Positions 23,501 through 35,135 of a DNA stretch of 64,000 bases are shown piece by piece. The translations under genes were made by a program, and so were the position numbers. This DNA comes from Bradysia coprophila. Taxonomy: Eukaryota; Arthropoda; Insecta; Diptera; Sciaridae. How positions within the stretch are numbered: position 1 is the stretch's first letter; each line of letters starts with the position of its first letter. The notes beneath the pieces are model-generated. The model had not been told where the DNA came from. It searched no databases and was given only the letters and a program-made list of their open reading frames with translations. The stretch lies in assembly GCF_014529535.1 (NCBI RefSeq), contig NW_023503493.1:4992001-5056000 (forward strand), given 5' to 3'.

Positions 23501-25860
23501 TTTTATTCTCAAGGTACGTAATTAAAAATCCATGTCTGAAAGAACAACACTTCATCTCACTTCTTAAGCTTAAGCTAAAATTTCCAATTTCATTAATTTT
23601 CATCGAATTGTCTGATTGGCTTCAAAATTTTGAACCGAAACTCGATTTATTATAGCATACGCATCTATTGTGGACGGTTGATTTTAGGGACTTTCGCTTC
23701 ACGAAATGGCCTAAAATCTGCCGTCCACAAAAGATACGTAAATAATTTTACAATCATTAAACCATGAAAACACTGAATACCACGCGTCAAAAGTTATCGG
23801 AAACCTCACTTTTTTAGTTCTCTCTCAGCAGACCTTTAAAACAGGTCTAGGGATCCAGGCGATATTTTCCTTAATGGTGGAGTTTGTTTATGTTATTCGT
23901 CAAAGAGAGAGTCGGAGCTTACTCTCCGTATCAGCGAGTAGTGTGATGCACATCGAACGATCAACTCGTTCGGCTTTATATCGCGTATTTTCGGTTTCGT
24001 TTTTATTCTCATTCTTCTTCTATACATTCAAGTTCAACCTTGAACGGTGTGTATTACATTTGGTTTTGTTGTTTGTGTATTACATGGTGTGACGAGTGTA
24101 AAACTGTGTGCATCACAGGATTGAAACCACTCAATCATAGTATATGTGTGAATTCCGAGAGAATAATTTTTGCATACGTTGTATGATTCGTCGAGACGAA
24201 GTCGAATACTGTAATTTCGTGGTTTCAATCCAAGTAATGCAAATAACTAATCAACAATGACATAAAAATGCAGTAGACTGATGAAGCAAAAGTTCACTGT
24301 AAAGTTCTACGAAGGACCGATCCATACTCTGCTGGTATGTCATTGTAGTAGAATGTTGCAGAAATTTCAATTTTGGGTTTTCCTAGTGGGAACTCACATC
24401 TTACATAAATCTGAATGAAGAAATAGAAATTTCTTTGGACTTGAAGTTAGCCACTTTATATGTCAGCCAGGATTTATTTTTTGAAAAATCGATTTTCTGA
24501 ATTTGCCTTCGAATCTGCTACCTAGCAAACTGTTCACCAAGGGGAGAAAATAGGAAAAAAATATTTCATATTCCTTCCAGACGTGAACACAATGTTTTTC
24601 ATATGTGCGAGGTGTAATCCACCGTTTTTCTCCACGAAACAAACAACATCAATGCATTTTTGAAAACAAAGTGACAGTTCGAGTCAGAAAAGTTCCACGG
24701 GAGAGAAAGTGCTGCACTTTTCTCACTATAAATGTGATCTAACTTGATTCGATTTGGTTGAAGATTAACTAATCACATTTTTCTCATGGCCTATTGAGGG
24801 GAGAAAAAAGGGTCAATCAAACCGCACGTGCACATATGAAAAAATTCATAATCGCCAAATTTTCAAATTGCAATTGTGGCCCCATTGAGGTTGATAGTGA
24901 AGATATGCCTTCGCACAATTATCATTCACTTTATTAGAACAATTACTGGCAACTAATTGCGATTTATCTATCTAACGAAGCGTAAAATGAGTCAATTTGC
25001 AAAGGATTCAACATTCTGCATTGAAGAGATTCCCTGATTGTTGTGCAGTCAACAACAGCTTCGAGTTTTAAATAAATTTTTCATTATACAGTTAATGTCA
25101 ACCGAATTTGTGTCTTAGTTTGTTTCAGCTGTTTTACCCAACTGGTCCACTCACACAATCACGCTAAGGACATGCAAAAGCCATGATTTTGTGTGAGTGC
25201 ACCGGTTGGCTGTATTTTTTTTCAATTTTCGTTTATTATCATTCCAATTATGGACAACAAATTCGGATGATTTTAACTGTACTTTGTCGTCTTACCATTT
25301 TGTCATCAGTAATTTGCATAACTCTAAGTCTTTTGTGCTATTTTCTTGTGATTTTCTTTTAAATTTTAACTATTTAAGATACTGTGAACATTGTTCACTG
25401 AACAAACTTAGAAATAGTGACACACTCATTTCGGGTTATTTTGTGTTTAAATTACTTTAGTTATTGTATTTTCATTTTGCTTAAGATTTAATTATTATTT
25501 TTTGTTCATCATGTGTTTTCATATTATTAATTGTGCTTTTCAATGTAAATCTACTTCGTAAACGTTCAAAGACGCAATCTTTTGGAAGTAAATTTGTTTT
25601 GTTTAAAATCTACATTATAAAGATAGCTGAGAAAGTAAGCCCAGTTCATAGCAACATCAAAAGCAATTAACAAGCTATGTTATTCGCCTCTAACTCAGGC
25701 AGGTACTTTACTCATGTCCTACTTCTCCATTATAAAATCAACTCGCTTACGACTAAAAGGAATGGAAATCAGATTTTATAAACGATACTACGACAGAATC
25801 ACATGAAACATCTATAAAATTGAATAGAGACTGGAAATGGTTACTCTTCCATGTCGACTC
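20600..25860. other. intergenic stretch with hairpins, no supported gene
   Basis: Very AT-rich. Besides the foldback at 21.35 kb it holds short hairpins: 23662-23742 (TGTGGACGG..CCGTCCACA), 24104-24240 (GGATTGAAACCAC..GTGGTTTCAATCC) and 25137-25210 (AACTGGTCCACTCACACAA and its inverse). A minus-strand frame at 23021-22731 follows a decent acceptor (TTTTTTAACAG) but has no recognisable domain. A run of GT-rich and T-rich sequence at 22.3-22.7 kb looks untranslated. Confidence 0.5.
21351..21697. mobile_element. foldback MITE
   Basis: Arms of about 150 bases. Left: CAAATTTGTAGCCTACATTT, then TTTTTGATGATTTCTCTGA, then AAAATTGGTTT. The right arm is the reverse complement (AAACCAATTTTTC.., GAGAAATCATAAAAAACGAG, AAATGTAGGCTACAAATTTG). 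The loop is about 70 bases. Non-coding. Confidence 0.8.
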
Positions 25861-25871
25861 TCTCTCTCTCA

Positions 25872-25978
25872 TTTCTCTCTCAATCTGTCATCCATTAAAA
25901 TTCATATATACGACAAGGATGCCGCTATGGAATAATGAATTTTAATGGATGAAAGAGTGAGAGAAAACACTATAAACG
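25872..25978. repeat. hairpin with TCATCCATTAAAATTCAT arms
   Basis: CTCTCTCAATCTGTCATCC followed by ATTAAAATTCAT faces ATGAATTTTAATGGATGAAAG and GTGAGAGAAA across a 30-base loop. The outer arms are CT/GA-rich. Confidence 0.6.
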
Positions 25979-25993
25979 GGAGATTGTGGTTCG

Positions 25994-26120
25994 AAATTAT
26001 CTGACTTACTAGGGATTTCGTTAAATTCGATAACAGTGCCGCACTGCCACCAGAATCTCGTAGCATCAGATGAAGTTCCTTCATCACGTCAGTAAAGCCA
26101 GTAACGCAAGTCTTACGAAT
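25994..26120 (-). CDS. possible orphan coding exon, unidentified
   Basis: A minus-strand open stretch with a TATCTAG acceptor near 26129 and a strong donor CCTA|GTAAGTCAG at 25993. It would encode GFTDVMKELHLMLRDSGG followed by a hydrophobic LLSNLTKSL stretch. Codon use and the splice signals look exon-like, but I cannot join it to a neighbour or name a family. It may belong to a minus-strand gene whose other exons I missed, or be chance. Confidence 0.25.
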
Positions 26121-26841
26121 CGTACTAGATAAAATAACAATTTGGGAACAGTACATTTATTTAACCCATTCCCTTGTTCGAAAAGAGAAGTAATTTGCTC
26201 TCAATTTCATTGCGGTGTCCCGTGTCCATCATCCACTACATCAGCATCGAATTCGTTTGGTTTTAAATTTTTATTGTCAATGATTTTGGGATGTTGTGGA
26301 CAGTGAATGTGTCCTGTCTTTGTCTTTTTATGACCTCATTCAGTCGGTTACACTATGCGAAGGTACAATAAATGTTACAAGAAAAAAATGCATCAAGAGT
26401 TACATCGGAATCATGGCCTATTATTTGTGAAATTTAACGAAATTCTGAGAAATTTAACGAAATTTAACGAAGTTTGTAAATTTCAGAAACAATAGGCTCT
26501 GTCTCAGTTTCAAATTAGTTTTACTTTCCGGATATAGCATGGGCAAAAAATATTGTTTTTCGTCTAATGACGTCCCAACACGCGCTGCTCAGCCTTTAAG
26601 TCAATGTCTAAATGTGACGTGCTAATTGCTATGACTGAACTATTAAAAATGATCGCGCTAAATAAATGATAAAATTGTACAACGCCAAATTGACTTACAA
26701 ATTTCGAAAATCATCTGCTATTACGCAGCAAGTTTTTGTATAAAATATGATGGTGAAGGATCTAGACGTTGTAGTAGGAAATTATTTGACGTCAAATTTT
26801 CTTCTACTTTCGGTGTTTTATATTATGACTTTTATCATAGC

Positions 26842-27033
26842 ATTGCTCCTAGCATTAACATATTTGAAGACTGGTGGTATGAGAAACGGATTTTCATTTC
26901 TTTCTTTAGAACAGAAGTTATATCGTGTGCCAGTTAAGTCACACAACACAAAGAAATGTGTACGTATACATGTGTAAAAATTTGGTGGTTTTTTGACGTC
27001 TGTCATACGAATGTTAATGCTAGGAGGAGTGAT
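26842..27033. repeat. short inverted repeat
   Basis: TTGCTCCTAGCATTAACAT and ATGTTAATGCTAGGAGGAG are inverted 19-mers about 150 bases apart. They probably mark the ends of a small insertion in the upstream region of peptide gene 2, because sequence before and after it matches the upstream region of peptide gene 1. Confidence 0.45.
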
Positions 27034-27344
27034 ATTCCTTCATACGTTTAGCAAAATATTTAATTTCCATTTCTAAATGGAAAATTTGAATGTTACTTTT
27101 GATATTTTAACCCGTCTATCTTTCTGGTCTGGTCCACCATACTAAGTAAAGTGATGCATGATATTGATCGAAATGATAAGCAAAATTTTGGCTGCGAATA
27201 AATTACCGCCAAATGTTGAATAGGACAAAAACGCGCACACGTGCGTCGTATTTTTAATCGTTTGTTGAAACAAGTGGGTCGTGTGTCTGGCTGAACTTGA
27301 ACATTAAAGCGTACCAACGTCAATTATTATTCACATGGATGCCG

Positions 27345-27352
27345 TATAAATA
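27345..27352 (+). promoter_or_regulatory. TATA box of peptide gene 2
   Basis: TATAAATA, 75 bases before the start codon. It is preceded by GAACTTGAACA and GTCAATTATT in the same order as in peptide gene 1, and followed by CCCCATCGAATG. Confidence 0.8.
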
Positions 27353-27419
27353 GCCCCATCGAATGCCATTCCTTATCAATAGAATTCTAAGACAAGCATC
27401 GTGTGGTTAGTTTTGAAAA

Positions 27420-27720
27420 ATGAAATATTTTCTAGTATTCGCTTGTGTTTCGTTGCTATGTTTGGGAAGCGTAAGTTGAAAAAAATCAAAACAAAGTTGA
27501 AGGAAAATATCGAAAAATAAATAAAACAAAAATTTAGGTTTTTGGTGCACCCAGACCAACACTGGAACTCTTGGTTCCTGGTTTAGCGCAAGCAGAGCTA
27601 ACAGCAATACAAACGGCAGCCACAGCGAAAGCGACTGTATTTCAAAATGTCTTTGCAGCGAAACAAGCTTTCATAACAAATTTGGCTAGTGGTGCTGGTC
27701 TGGCTGGTCTGGGCAAATAA
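27420..27720 (+). CDS. short secreted GK-ended peptide, paralogue 2
   Basis: Exons 27420-27470 and 27538-27720, 77 residues, with a phase-0 intron of 67 bases. The signal MKYFLVFACVSLLCLGS is nearly the same as in paralogue 1. The mature part begins around APRPTLELLVPGLAQAEL, keeps TAIQTAATAKAT, then has an extra 16-residue Ala/Phe-rich segment before a Gly-rich AGLGK end. No cysteine; amphipathic helix is likely. AATAAA is at 27749. The 5' flank matches that of paralogue 1 from about 26560, so whole genes with their control regions were duplicated. Family unknown to me; secreted helical, possibly antimicrobial, is inference. Confidence 0.82.
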
Positions 27721-27959
27721 ATATGTGTAAAGTGAACATCGAATTAGGAATAAATTATCTAAAAAAATTCGATTCCCGTTCTTTTATTAGAAATAACCAG
27801 CAAGGAGCTAAAGCAAATCTTGATGCTATTTAAATTTACAACCGTAACGCCTTTACATTCACTGGAGATGTCGTTACTGATGAGTCAAACGGAAGTCATT
27901 TTCTCACACAATCACAATTTCTTTCCTATTCATTAACCTGAGTACTATTACTATACTCA

Positions 27960-28290
27960 CATCACCAAAGACCGGGAAAACGCATTTTAGACCAGGTGAA
28001 CATACCTGCCTTCGGGTCAGTCTGCAAAATTCCAACAATTCAAAAATAATTTTATTGCATGCCCCAGAGCGAAAGTCGTCCATTACATGGTAGTTTGTAC
28101 CCTGCATAAAGGAATATTTTCGATTTATTTTACGTGAATTCCGTTGTGATAACCAACTTTCGTATGGGGCAAGATTTGTTGGCTATACTTGCCGAAAATA
28201 TCTACAGTTGCCGAAGCTTGTTGCTCAGAAAGCACACAATGTGTGCTTTTATGACAAAACTGTTACCTCATGTAATGAATTACTTTCGCA
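27960..28290. repeat. dispersed repeat family D, copy 1
   Basis: Shares blocks in order with 37690-38060: GCGAAAGT..CCATTACATG, a TTTGATTTA..CATGAATTTC-like segment, TTGTGTGATAA-like, and AGCTTGT.GCTCA.AAAGCACAC. The copies are considerably diverged. No coding potential seen. Confidence 0.5.
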
Positions 28291-28995
28291 GCATCGAATG
28301 TAATACACTATTCTTGAGCATCTGATTATTTCAATGATGTACCGGTTCGAAAACCCATGTCATCTATGTAGAAATAACCGAAAACGTTACACGTCTTCTA
28401 TGCTCCGCGCTTGTGGCTTATGTTAAAGAATAACGTATACATCAGATTAACACAAATTATTCTAATTATGCGAACTTATGTGCGTAACTGCATGTACAAG
28501 TAGACGAATCAATTATTTCGTTACTCGAATATTTATCAAAACTCGAATAAAATTTCAGTTTCACAACAGACACTCACGAGAAAAAATTTTAATTTCAAAT
28601 TTTAAACGCAAATGAGGCAGAGGGTGATTAAGTGTGACATAGAGTAGTTGTGGTAATTTTTCTACTTTAGACCGTTAGACTGCTTCGTGACTTATGGAAT
28701 AGCTGAGAAAATTGGCAATTGCCCGAAAACGTTTTCTTTTGCTTCTCGTCCTGCGGCTTCAATTGGCTGACCAATGCAAAAAATGCTTCTGCCAATCCTC
28801 AAGCACAGAACACTATAGAATAGTCATTAGCGATAGCCTCCCACCCATTAACCTTCTATCGAAATTCGTTCGACACAATTTTCAATCATTGAACCACCCC
28901 ATATGTTCAACAGTTTAAGGCATCATTGTTGGAACAAGTGCGCTTTTAATTTGGCAATATTACGCATTCACGGAATCATTATCTTGTTTTTTCGA

Positions 28996-29002
28996 TATAA
29001 AA
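28996..29002 (+). promoter_or_regulatory. TATA box of peptide gene 3
   Basis: TATAAAA followed 30 bases later by a CTCAGTTTAA initiator-like site, 78 bases before the start codon. The spacing matches the other two peptide genes, but the flanking words differ. Confidence 0.65.
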
Positions 29003-29073
29003 CACCGAATATTACGATCTTCTGGCTCAGTTTAACATCCGTTCGAAGACATCTTTTTACTTAAAAACCAAAA

Positions 29074-29318
29074 ATGAAATTCTTACTGTTCGTTTGTGTT
29101 GCGGTATTGTGCTTGGAAACTGTAGGAAAATAGATTTCGGATTGAGATGGAGAAGTGGTAAAAAAATCCTACTAATTTTTCAGGTACTCGGGTTTTTTGT
29201 TTTACCGCCGGGAACGGCTGTATCACCGACCGATTTTATCCAAGCTCTGGCAGCAGCTGAAGCAGCTAAGGCTGCACTTAAATTTGGACCATTCACTCCT
29301 TTTACTGCCGGTAAATAG
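29074..29318 (+). CDS. short secreted GK-ended peptide, paralogue 3
   Basis: Exons 29074-29121 and 29184-29318, 60 residues. The second exon is exactly as long as that of paralogue 1. The signal is MKFLLFVCVAVLCLET. The donor (ACT|GTAGGA) is weaker than in the other two copies and the acceptor is TTTTTCAG. The mature part carries LPPGTAVSPTDFIQAL, then an Ala-rich helix-like run (AAAEAAKAALK), then FGPFTPFTAGK. It is the most diverged paralogue, but it keeps the phase-0 intron after the signal, the PG motif, the Ala-rich core and the GK end. AATAAA at 29357. Function inferred only as for the others. Confidence 0.75.
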
Positions 29319-30153
29319 ATTTTGAAGACGGTCAAAGTTCTAACAACTTCAATTTCAATAAATTTCATTTCTGTTGAACCGTACACTGTTGTATATAATG
29401 TAAAAAGAGAGTAAGCAGACATTGTCTAGTCGGGACCAAGATAGATTTGTGGCCAAAGTACATAATTTCGAAAGATGTTGGCAATCAGGAAGTGGTTCGA
29501 TAAAAAATGAAAAGAAGCGAAAAACATAAAACAAATTGTTCGTGGTGCTGCGGACCGCTTATTCAAAACATTCATTCCTATGAATAATTCAGAATTATTC
29601 AAAACGATTATTTACGAGTCGTTAACTGCAATTACAATCTTAATGCACAGAACGAGAATAATGTCGACAGAAGTGACTCTCGTCAACAAACGTAAGTATT
29701 ATTTCTACAACTTTTGAGGCCAACAGTGCATTAGTTGCGTTGGCGGTTATATAACTAAATAATAAAACTTCACCGTCAGTTTTCACCGTCATAGTTCTAT
29801 CCGTATTATGTCGGAAAATAAAGAGAATTAGGCGAGATGAAATTCCATGTAAATTTTAATTGGAATAAGAGCTTTATGCATCCAGTTTTCACAGCGTGCA
29901 CAACGAACGTTTTCTCATTTATAGCACATTTATTACAAGGTAAGCGGATAAACGTCAATTATTGTGTCTTAAGGTTGCCATCAGATCAAAGAAAACTTAA
30001 ACTTTGAATTTTCTCCTAGCAATTTCCAATAAATAGGTCGAATACTTGCAATCGGTTAACTTATTAAACTGACGAAAATCGATCACAATTTTCTCCATTT
30101 AATTGGTTACAAATCGTACTCTATTTATAATCGAAAAATTAAACAGATTATTC

Positions 30154-30332
30154 ATAGGACAAGTGGGTTGGCCTGTAGAGGCGCCACATTTTTTTCATAG
30201 TACTTCATTCTCTGCAGCCTATATTTTCATGTGAACCAACTTCACATTTGTCATTATAGAACAAATGTCACCATATGAAGTTGGTTCACATGAAAATAAG
30301 CGCAGTGACAGCAGTAATTTCATGAAAGAATG
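30154..30332 (-). repeat. dispersed repeat family B, copy 3
   Basis: Reverse complement of the last three quarters of the copies at 7625 and 17621: GGACAAGTGGGTTGGCCTG, the CATTTTTTTCATAGTACTTC block and the palindromic AAGTTGGTTCACATGAAAAT core. It ends at AGCAGTAATTTCATG. Confidence 0.85.
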
Positions 30333-31944
30333 TTTATAAATTATTGGAGTTTGGAAAATACAGCTCAATGTACTAGATTTTTGTTTAATTCTATAACATT
30401 CGGCATAGAATTAGTGTCAGCGCCGTATTTTTTGTAAAACAACTTCACTGATGTGACATTCAATGGATATTAATTTATCAGAGTGAAGTTGGGCACGAAT
30501 AGTGAAGTAAATATGCTCATACATCTGATAGAGTAAGAAAATGAACTTTGCAGGACATGACCTTCTGGTACCTACTATAAATAGGGTAATCTATTGGTTA
30601 AGGTCACATTATTTCGGAAGTTTCTTGACATTTAAAAAAAAATAAAACTGACGCGTTGACTCGTTGACTAATCTTGACAGATTAGAGTAACAATAGAAGG
30701 CTTACCATGAAAATTTCCTTCGAAATTCGATTGTAAAAGACTAGTACTACCAAACAGGGTCTTAGGGAAATTCTATTCCTGAAAATTCACTAATTCATTT
30801 TTGTCACGTTTTATCTGTTTCTTTAAAAAACAATAGATCGAAGACAATTTGAATGTAGCTGACAAATTTGGAAAACTTTAACGTTAAACAGTTGTAGACT
30901 ACACAAATTTCACTTGAAATTGTTAGCTAGATGCTTTTTGCACCCGCGCACAAATAGTCTAAGATGTGGTATTTGCACCCGGTTGCAAATAGTCTTTATG
31001 CAACTCAGCATCATAATGTGCAAACATTTGCTAATTTTACATGCCTCTGTTCAGTTGCATGCATCGTTGTATGATACACTATATTATGACATCATTTAAG
31101 TAAGAGTGTTCAAGTAACCTGACTGCTAATGTAACATTGAGTTGTAAAACGAAAAATACACTTGCGATTCAACAATCAATTTATGAATTAATTTGTACTG
31201 TGTCTGATGCAACACTTATATTTCGAGTCAATGTTTACCTTAGACGTATTATATATGGACTGGAAATTGCGAACAAAATTACGTAAAAATTGTGTCCCCG
31301 ACATGAAATACGAAATATTTGATAGTGTGAGAATTGGTGGTCAAATTACCGCGAATAATTCGAATTTGTTTACTTAACAATTCTTTTGAATTAAAAAAGA
31401 ATAAAATATTGTAACGATTACCTTGGAGATGAAGTTGAACACTTTAGGAGACCGGAAGTGTACCCCAAGAAGAGTGATTTCTTCCAATGAATTAATAAAT
31501 ACGCGAAAGTTTTGACACAATTCATAATAAAAACACTTGAGACCTTTGTCTGCTTTTAAGCCACACTCGAAAAAACGCGTCTGCACAATATTTTTACGGT
31601 AAATTAATGATAATTGTCCCGAATACTAAACAATAACAAAACGTAACATTCGCAATACTGAATTTTCAAAATACTACAAACTGACAACTACCAAAAATGT
31701 CAACGCCTACTACATGTGTTACTGCAAAATTCTACGTAAAATCTTACGAAATCTGCATCTTATACAAAATGATGTTGGGGACACATTTTCCCATACGAAA
31801 TACTTGCCTAGGAATAATTCGTCTAAGATTTGCACAAGGAAAAATTACCTTTGCATGCCACATTCGTCGAAAACCGTACTTTTCATGTTTGCAGCATGTC
31901 TTTCGACGCTCTCAACATGAAATAGTACATTACTATGCAAGGGA

Positions 31945-32275
31945 AGTAAAGTGATATCTCGTATCCAGATGAGAAAAAGTATCCGAGGGCGGCAGCCCGA
32001 GGTACTTTTACTCATCGTGATACGAGATATAACTTTATTTTCCGTGTGTAGTACGACGTTTTACTATGCGAGTGATGTAAAGGTTATTGCCTATACATGT
32101 AACAGCCTTATTACATGCACCAGTATAGTAAAATCCATTACATAACTCGGGATAAAAAGATGAAAAGTCTCGTTTTCGTGTGTTTATTGACCTCGGCTTC
32201 GCCTCGGATCAACAGCATTCACACGAAAGCTCTACTTTTCATCTTTTTATCCCTAGTCATGTAAAATACTATTTC
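31945..32275. repeat. two adjacent palindromes with CG-rich tips
   Basis: First: AAGTGATATCTCGTATCC..GGATGAG-like arms around GGGCGGCAGCCC and the inverse GATACGAGATATAACTT (31945-32040). Second: GGGATAAAAAGATGAAAAGT and its inverse around CCTCGGCTTCGCCTCGG (32140-32275). Both have a short GC-rich palindromic tip in otherwise AT-rich DNA. Confidence 0.7.
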
Positions 32276-33233
32276 CCCACTGCAAAACTCTCGGGTGAAA
32301 ATAGGCTATAACTTGTGCTATTTGCACCCGGGTGGAAATACTGTCTAAACGACAATAGTCACTTCGTTAAACTCACTTATCGTACCGCCTGCAAAATTTT
32401 CGTTTAATTTGTGTGCGTTTAAAATGTTCTCCGCTATAAGCCAATAATAAAATTTTCATTTCCTTTGATCCAATCGGCTGTGGTGGGTGTGATAAAATTA
32501 TAGTGTTATTGATGGTGCCGTAGAAAATATATCGAAATTTATAAATCTAAAAAACCTTAAACACTAGCTCACTCGATAAATTACTGTAATGGGGCTTTGC
32601 TTAGCAAAAATTGTAATAGATCAATAAACAAGCTCCTACCAAGCCTTAACAATAACAACAACAACAACAATTAACATCGATCATCTAAAATTACGTATGT
32701 GTGACGCCCTCGTCACACATCTATTTTTCTGTTTTTGTTTTCATTTTATTAAATTTGTAAAAAAATGTCAATAATTTTCCTTTCTTCAAATTTTTCATTT
32801 TAATTTTTTTTTTGCAAGCACAAAATCTACTTATAGCGTTTTAAGTGCTTTGTGTGTGCTTGTATGCAATAACAACAACAACAACAACAAAAAACCAAGA
32901 AAAGAAAAAAAAATTACCAGAGCGCGCGCATCCACAACTATCACTGAGACAAATTTGTTTCATTTATTTATTTTTTTTTCATTCATTTATAAATATGAGT
33001 TTTAAAAAATGTATAATTATAGAAAATATTCTGAAGGCCAATATTGTTAAATTTGTCACAGTGTACACACCACACACACACTCATCATGCATGGGCGAGT
33101 GCAGTTTTGTATTCAAAAAGGAAGTTGTACAAAAAGGATTTTTCTTTTCTTTCTTTTGTTTGCAATATTATTTTCCTGACTAGAGGGACTACGAAACAAC
33201 AACAGCCTGCCGAAGTCGGACGCATTCTTTTTT

Positions 33234-34330
33234 AGCCCCGTACGAAGTACTGGGGGCTTATAAGATTAATATGCCGTTTGTAACACGTCGAATTGGAAGC
33301 AGCCAGTAAGGGCAAAGCATTCGGTTATGTTCATAGATGACGAATCCGCAATAAAAAAAAATGTCCGTCCGTCCGTCCGTCCGTCCGTCCATCCGTCCGT
33401 CCGTCCGTCCGTCCGTCCGTCCGTCCGTCCGTGACCCCTCTAGCTTGAGTAAATCACAACCTTTTTTCAAAATTCTTTTTTTTCCCGATTGGTATAGACA
33501 AAAGTAAGGTCAAGTTCGAAAATGGGCATGGTAGGGTCGGCCCCTCCAGAGCTAGGGCCCTATAGGTGTTTTTCAGTCTTTCGACGATATCTACCGAAAT
33601 ACGCACGCAATAGCTGCTTGTGATATATCAAATGAAAGGTATTGACGAGTAGAACAAAGTTGCTGAACATTGTTTTTGGGTAAGATGCAACGTGGGCTTG
33701 TTGGGAGGGCTCAAAGGTCGTTACTCGGCCCTAAGTGTTTTTTGCACATAAATCGAGTAAATCTCATCCGATTTTGCTAGATTTAGTTTTTTATGGAAGG
33801 TAATTGAATACCGAAAAGAACGTGACGAAAAAAGTTTCAAATTAGGACCCTTGGACTAAGGCCGCTACTCGGCCCTAAGTGTTTTCTGCACATAAATCGA
33901 GTAAATCTCATCCGATTTTGCTAGATTTAGTTTTTTATGGAAGGTAATTGAATACCGAAAAGAACGTGACGAAAAAAGTTTCAAATTAGGGCCCTTGGAC
34001 TAAGGCCGCTACTCGGCCCTAAGTGTTTTTTGCACATAAATCGAGTAAATCTCATACGATTTTGCTAGTTTTTGTTTCATTTGAGAGATAAGTGAATGCC
34101 GAATAGAATGGTGGCAAAAAAAGTTTTAAATTTGGGCCCTTGGACTAAGGCCGCTAGTCGGCCCTAAGTATTTTTTGCACATAAATCGAGTAAATCTCAA
34201 CCGATTTTGCTAGTTTTTGTTTCATTTGAGAGGTAATTGAATACCCAATGGAAAGTTGGCAAAAAATTTTGGGTTTCTAAAATAATGTCGTAAATTGTTG
34301 GTTTTATTTGAAAGGTACTTCGTACGGGCT
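33234..34330 (+). mobile_element. 1.1-kb repeat element, CCCCGTACGAAG ends, copy 2
   Basis: Ends are AGCCCCGTACGAAGTAC and, inverted on the right, AGCCCGTACGAAGTACC. Order inside: TTGTAACACGTCGAATTGG, a CCGT array at 33363-33431, a unique part, then four tandem units of about 144 bp beginning GG(T/C)CG(T/C)TACTCGG at 33716, 33860, 34004 and 34149. There is no transposase frame. A reverse-oriented copy with the same ends and array position is at 2094-3137. Probably a non-autonomous DNA transposon. Confidence 0.75.
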
Positions 34331-34869
34331 TTCGTAATTGCGCTATGCGCAATTTTAAAAATGAACAGTTTCAGTAAATTTGACAATGCCCAACTTGACT
34401 TGCATTTTGGTAACAGACGCATTAGAGGGTTGTAGACGTATTAGGGTTCCGGGCTTATTAGGGCTACGGACGTATTATGGTTGCTGACGAAATAGGATTA
34501 CGGGTTGTACGGGGCTAAGTCGCAGCAAACGCTCCGACTGTTCTGATGCCTTGTTTTATTTAATTTTTATTTGGGTCCATAACCATGAGCCAAAATCGTT
34601 GTAAACGCCTTGACTTTTACACTGATAAAACAACATGCTTCAGGTATGTATAAAATGGCTTGCAGACAGCTTCACTTCTGTCTTCCTTCGGTCGCGTATG
34701 CTGCTAACGTAGGACATGTACGCCGCACATGTCCGACGTGTAAACATATCCCACGCACGTTCGTCAACTGTTGTATGAATTTTTGTAAAAAAAAATCATT
34801 TCCTTATAGTCGCTGCAATCTTATGCGGGTTTTCCGCTACTGTTTCGACATTGAGGGCATTTAGACCCA

Positions 34870-35135
34870 AAAAGTTATGTAAACGCAGAAGGTAATGCAA
34901 TAAACACCGTCAGAGGATCACTAATTACTTTCGGGTGAATTTCAGTGCAGGTAGAGTCATATATTGTTTGTTGTAGCCCAACGATTTCAACGGAGTTGAT
35001 GAAATGTGGAATAGTATTTTCAACACTGCAAGAATTCTACTGAAATGGTTTAGATGCTACAATGAAGTGAACTTGCGCTGCACTCGAATTCACCCGAAAC
35101 TTGGTTGGTGTGTTTGCCTTCAGTTGTTTTTATAA
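34870..35135. repeat. weak MITE-like inverted repeat
   Basis: ACTTTCGGGTGAATTTCAGTG on the left faces the inverse of GCACTCGAATTCACCCGAAA on the right. The outer parts (GAAGGTAATGCAATAAACAC / inverse of GTGTTTGCCTTCAG) are also related. The GAAGGTAATGCA words recall the element at 1293-1651, so this may be a diverged member of that family. Confidence 0.45.

Larger units (their letters stand above)
29400..33230. other. intergenic stretch with repeats, no supported gene
   Basis: AT-rich. It contains repeat family B copy 3 (30154-30332), two palindromes (31945-32040 and 32140-32275) and CAA-type microsatellites at 32647-32671 and 32867-32891. Open frames here are short, start in low-complexity sequence and lack splice partners. 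Confidence 0.5.
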
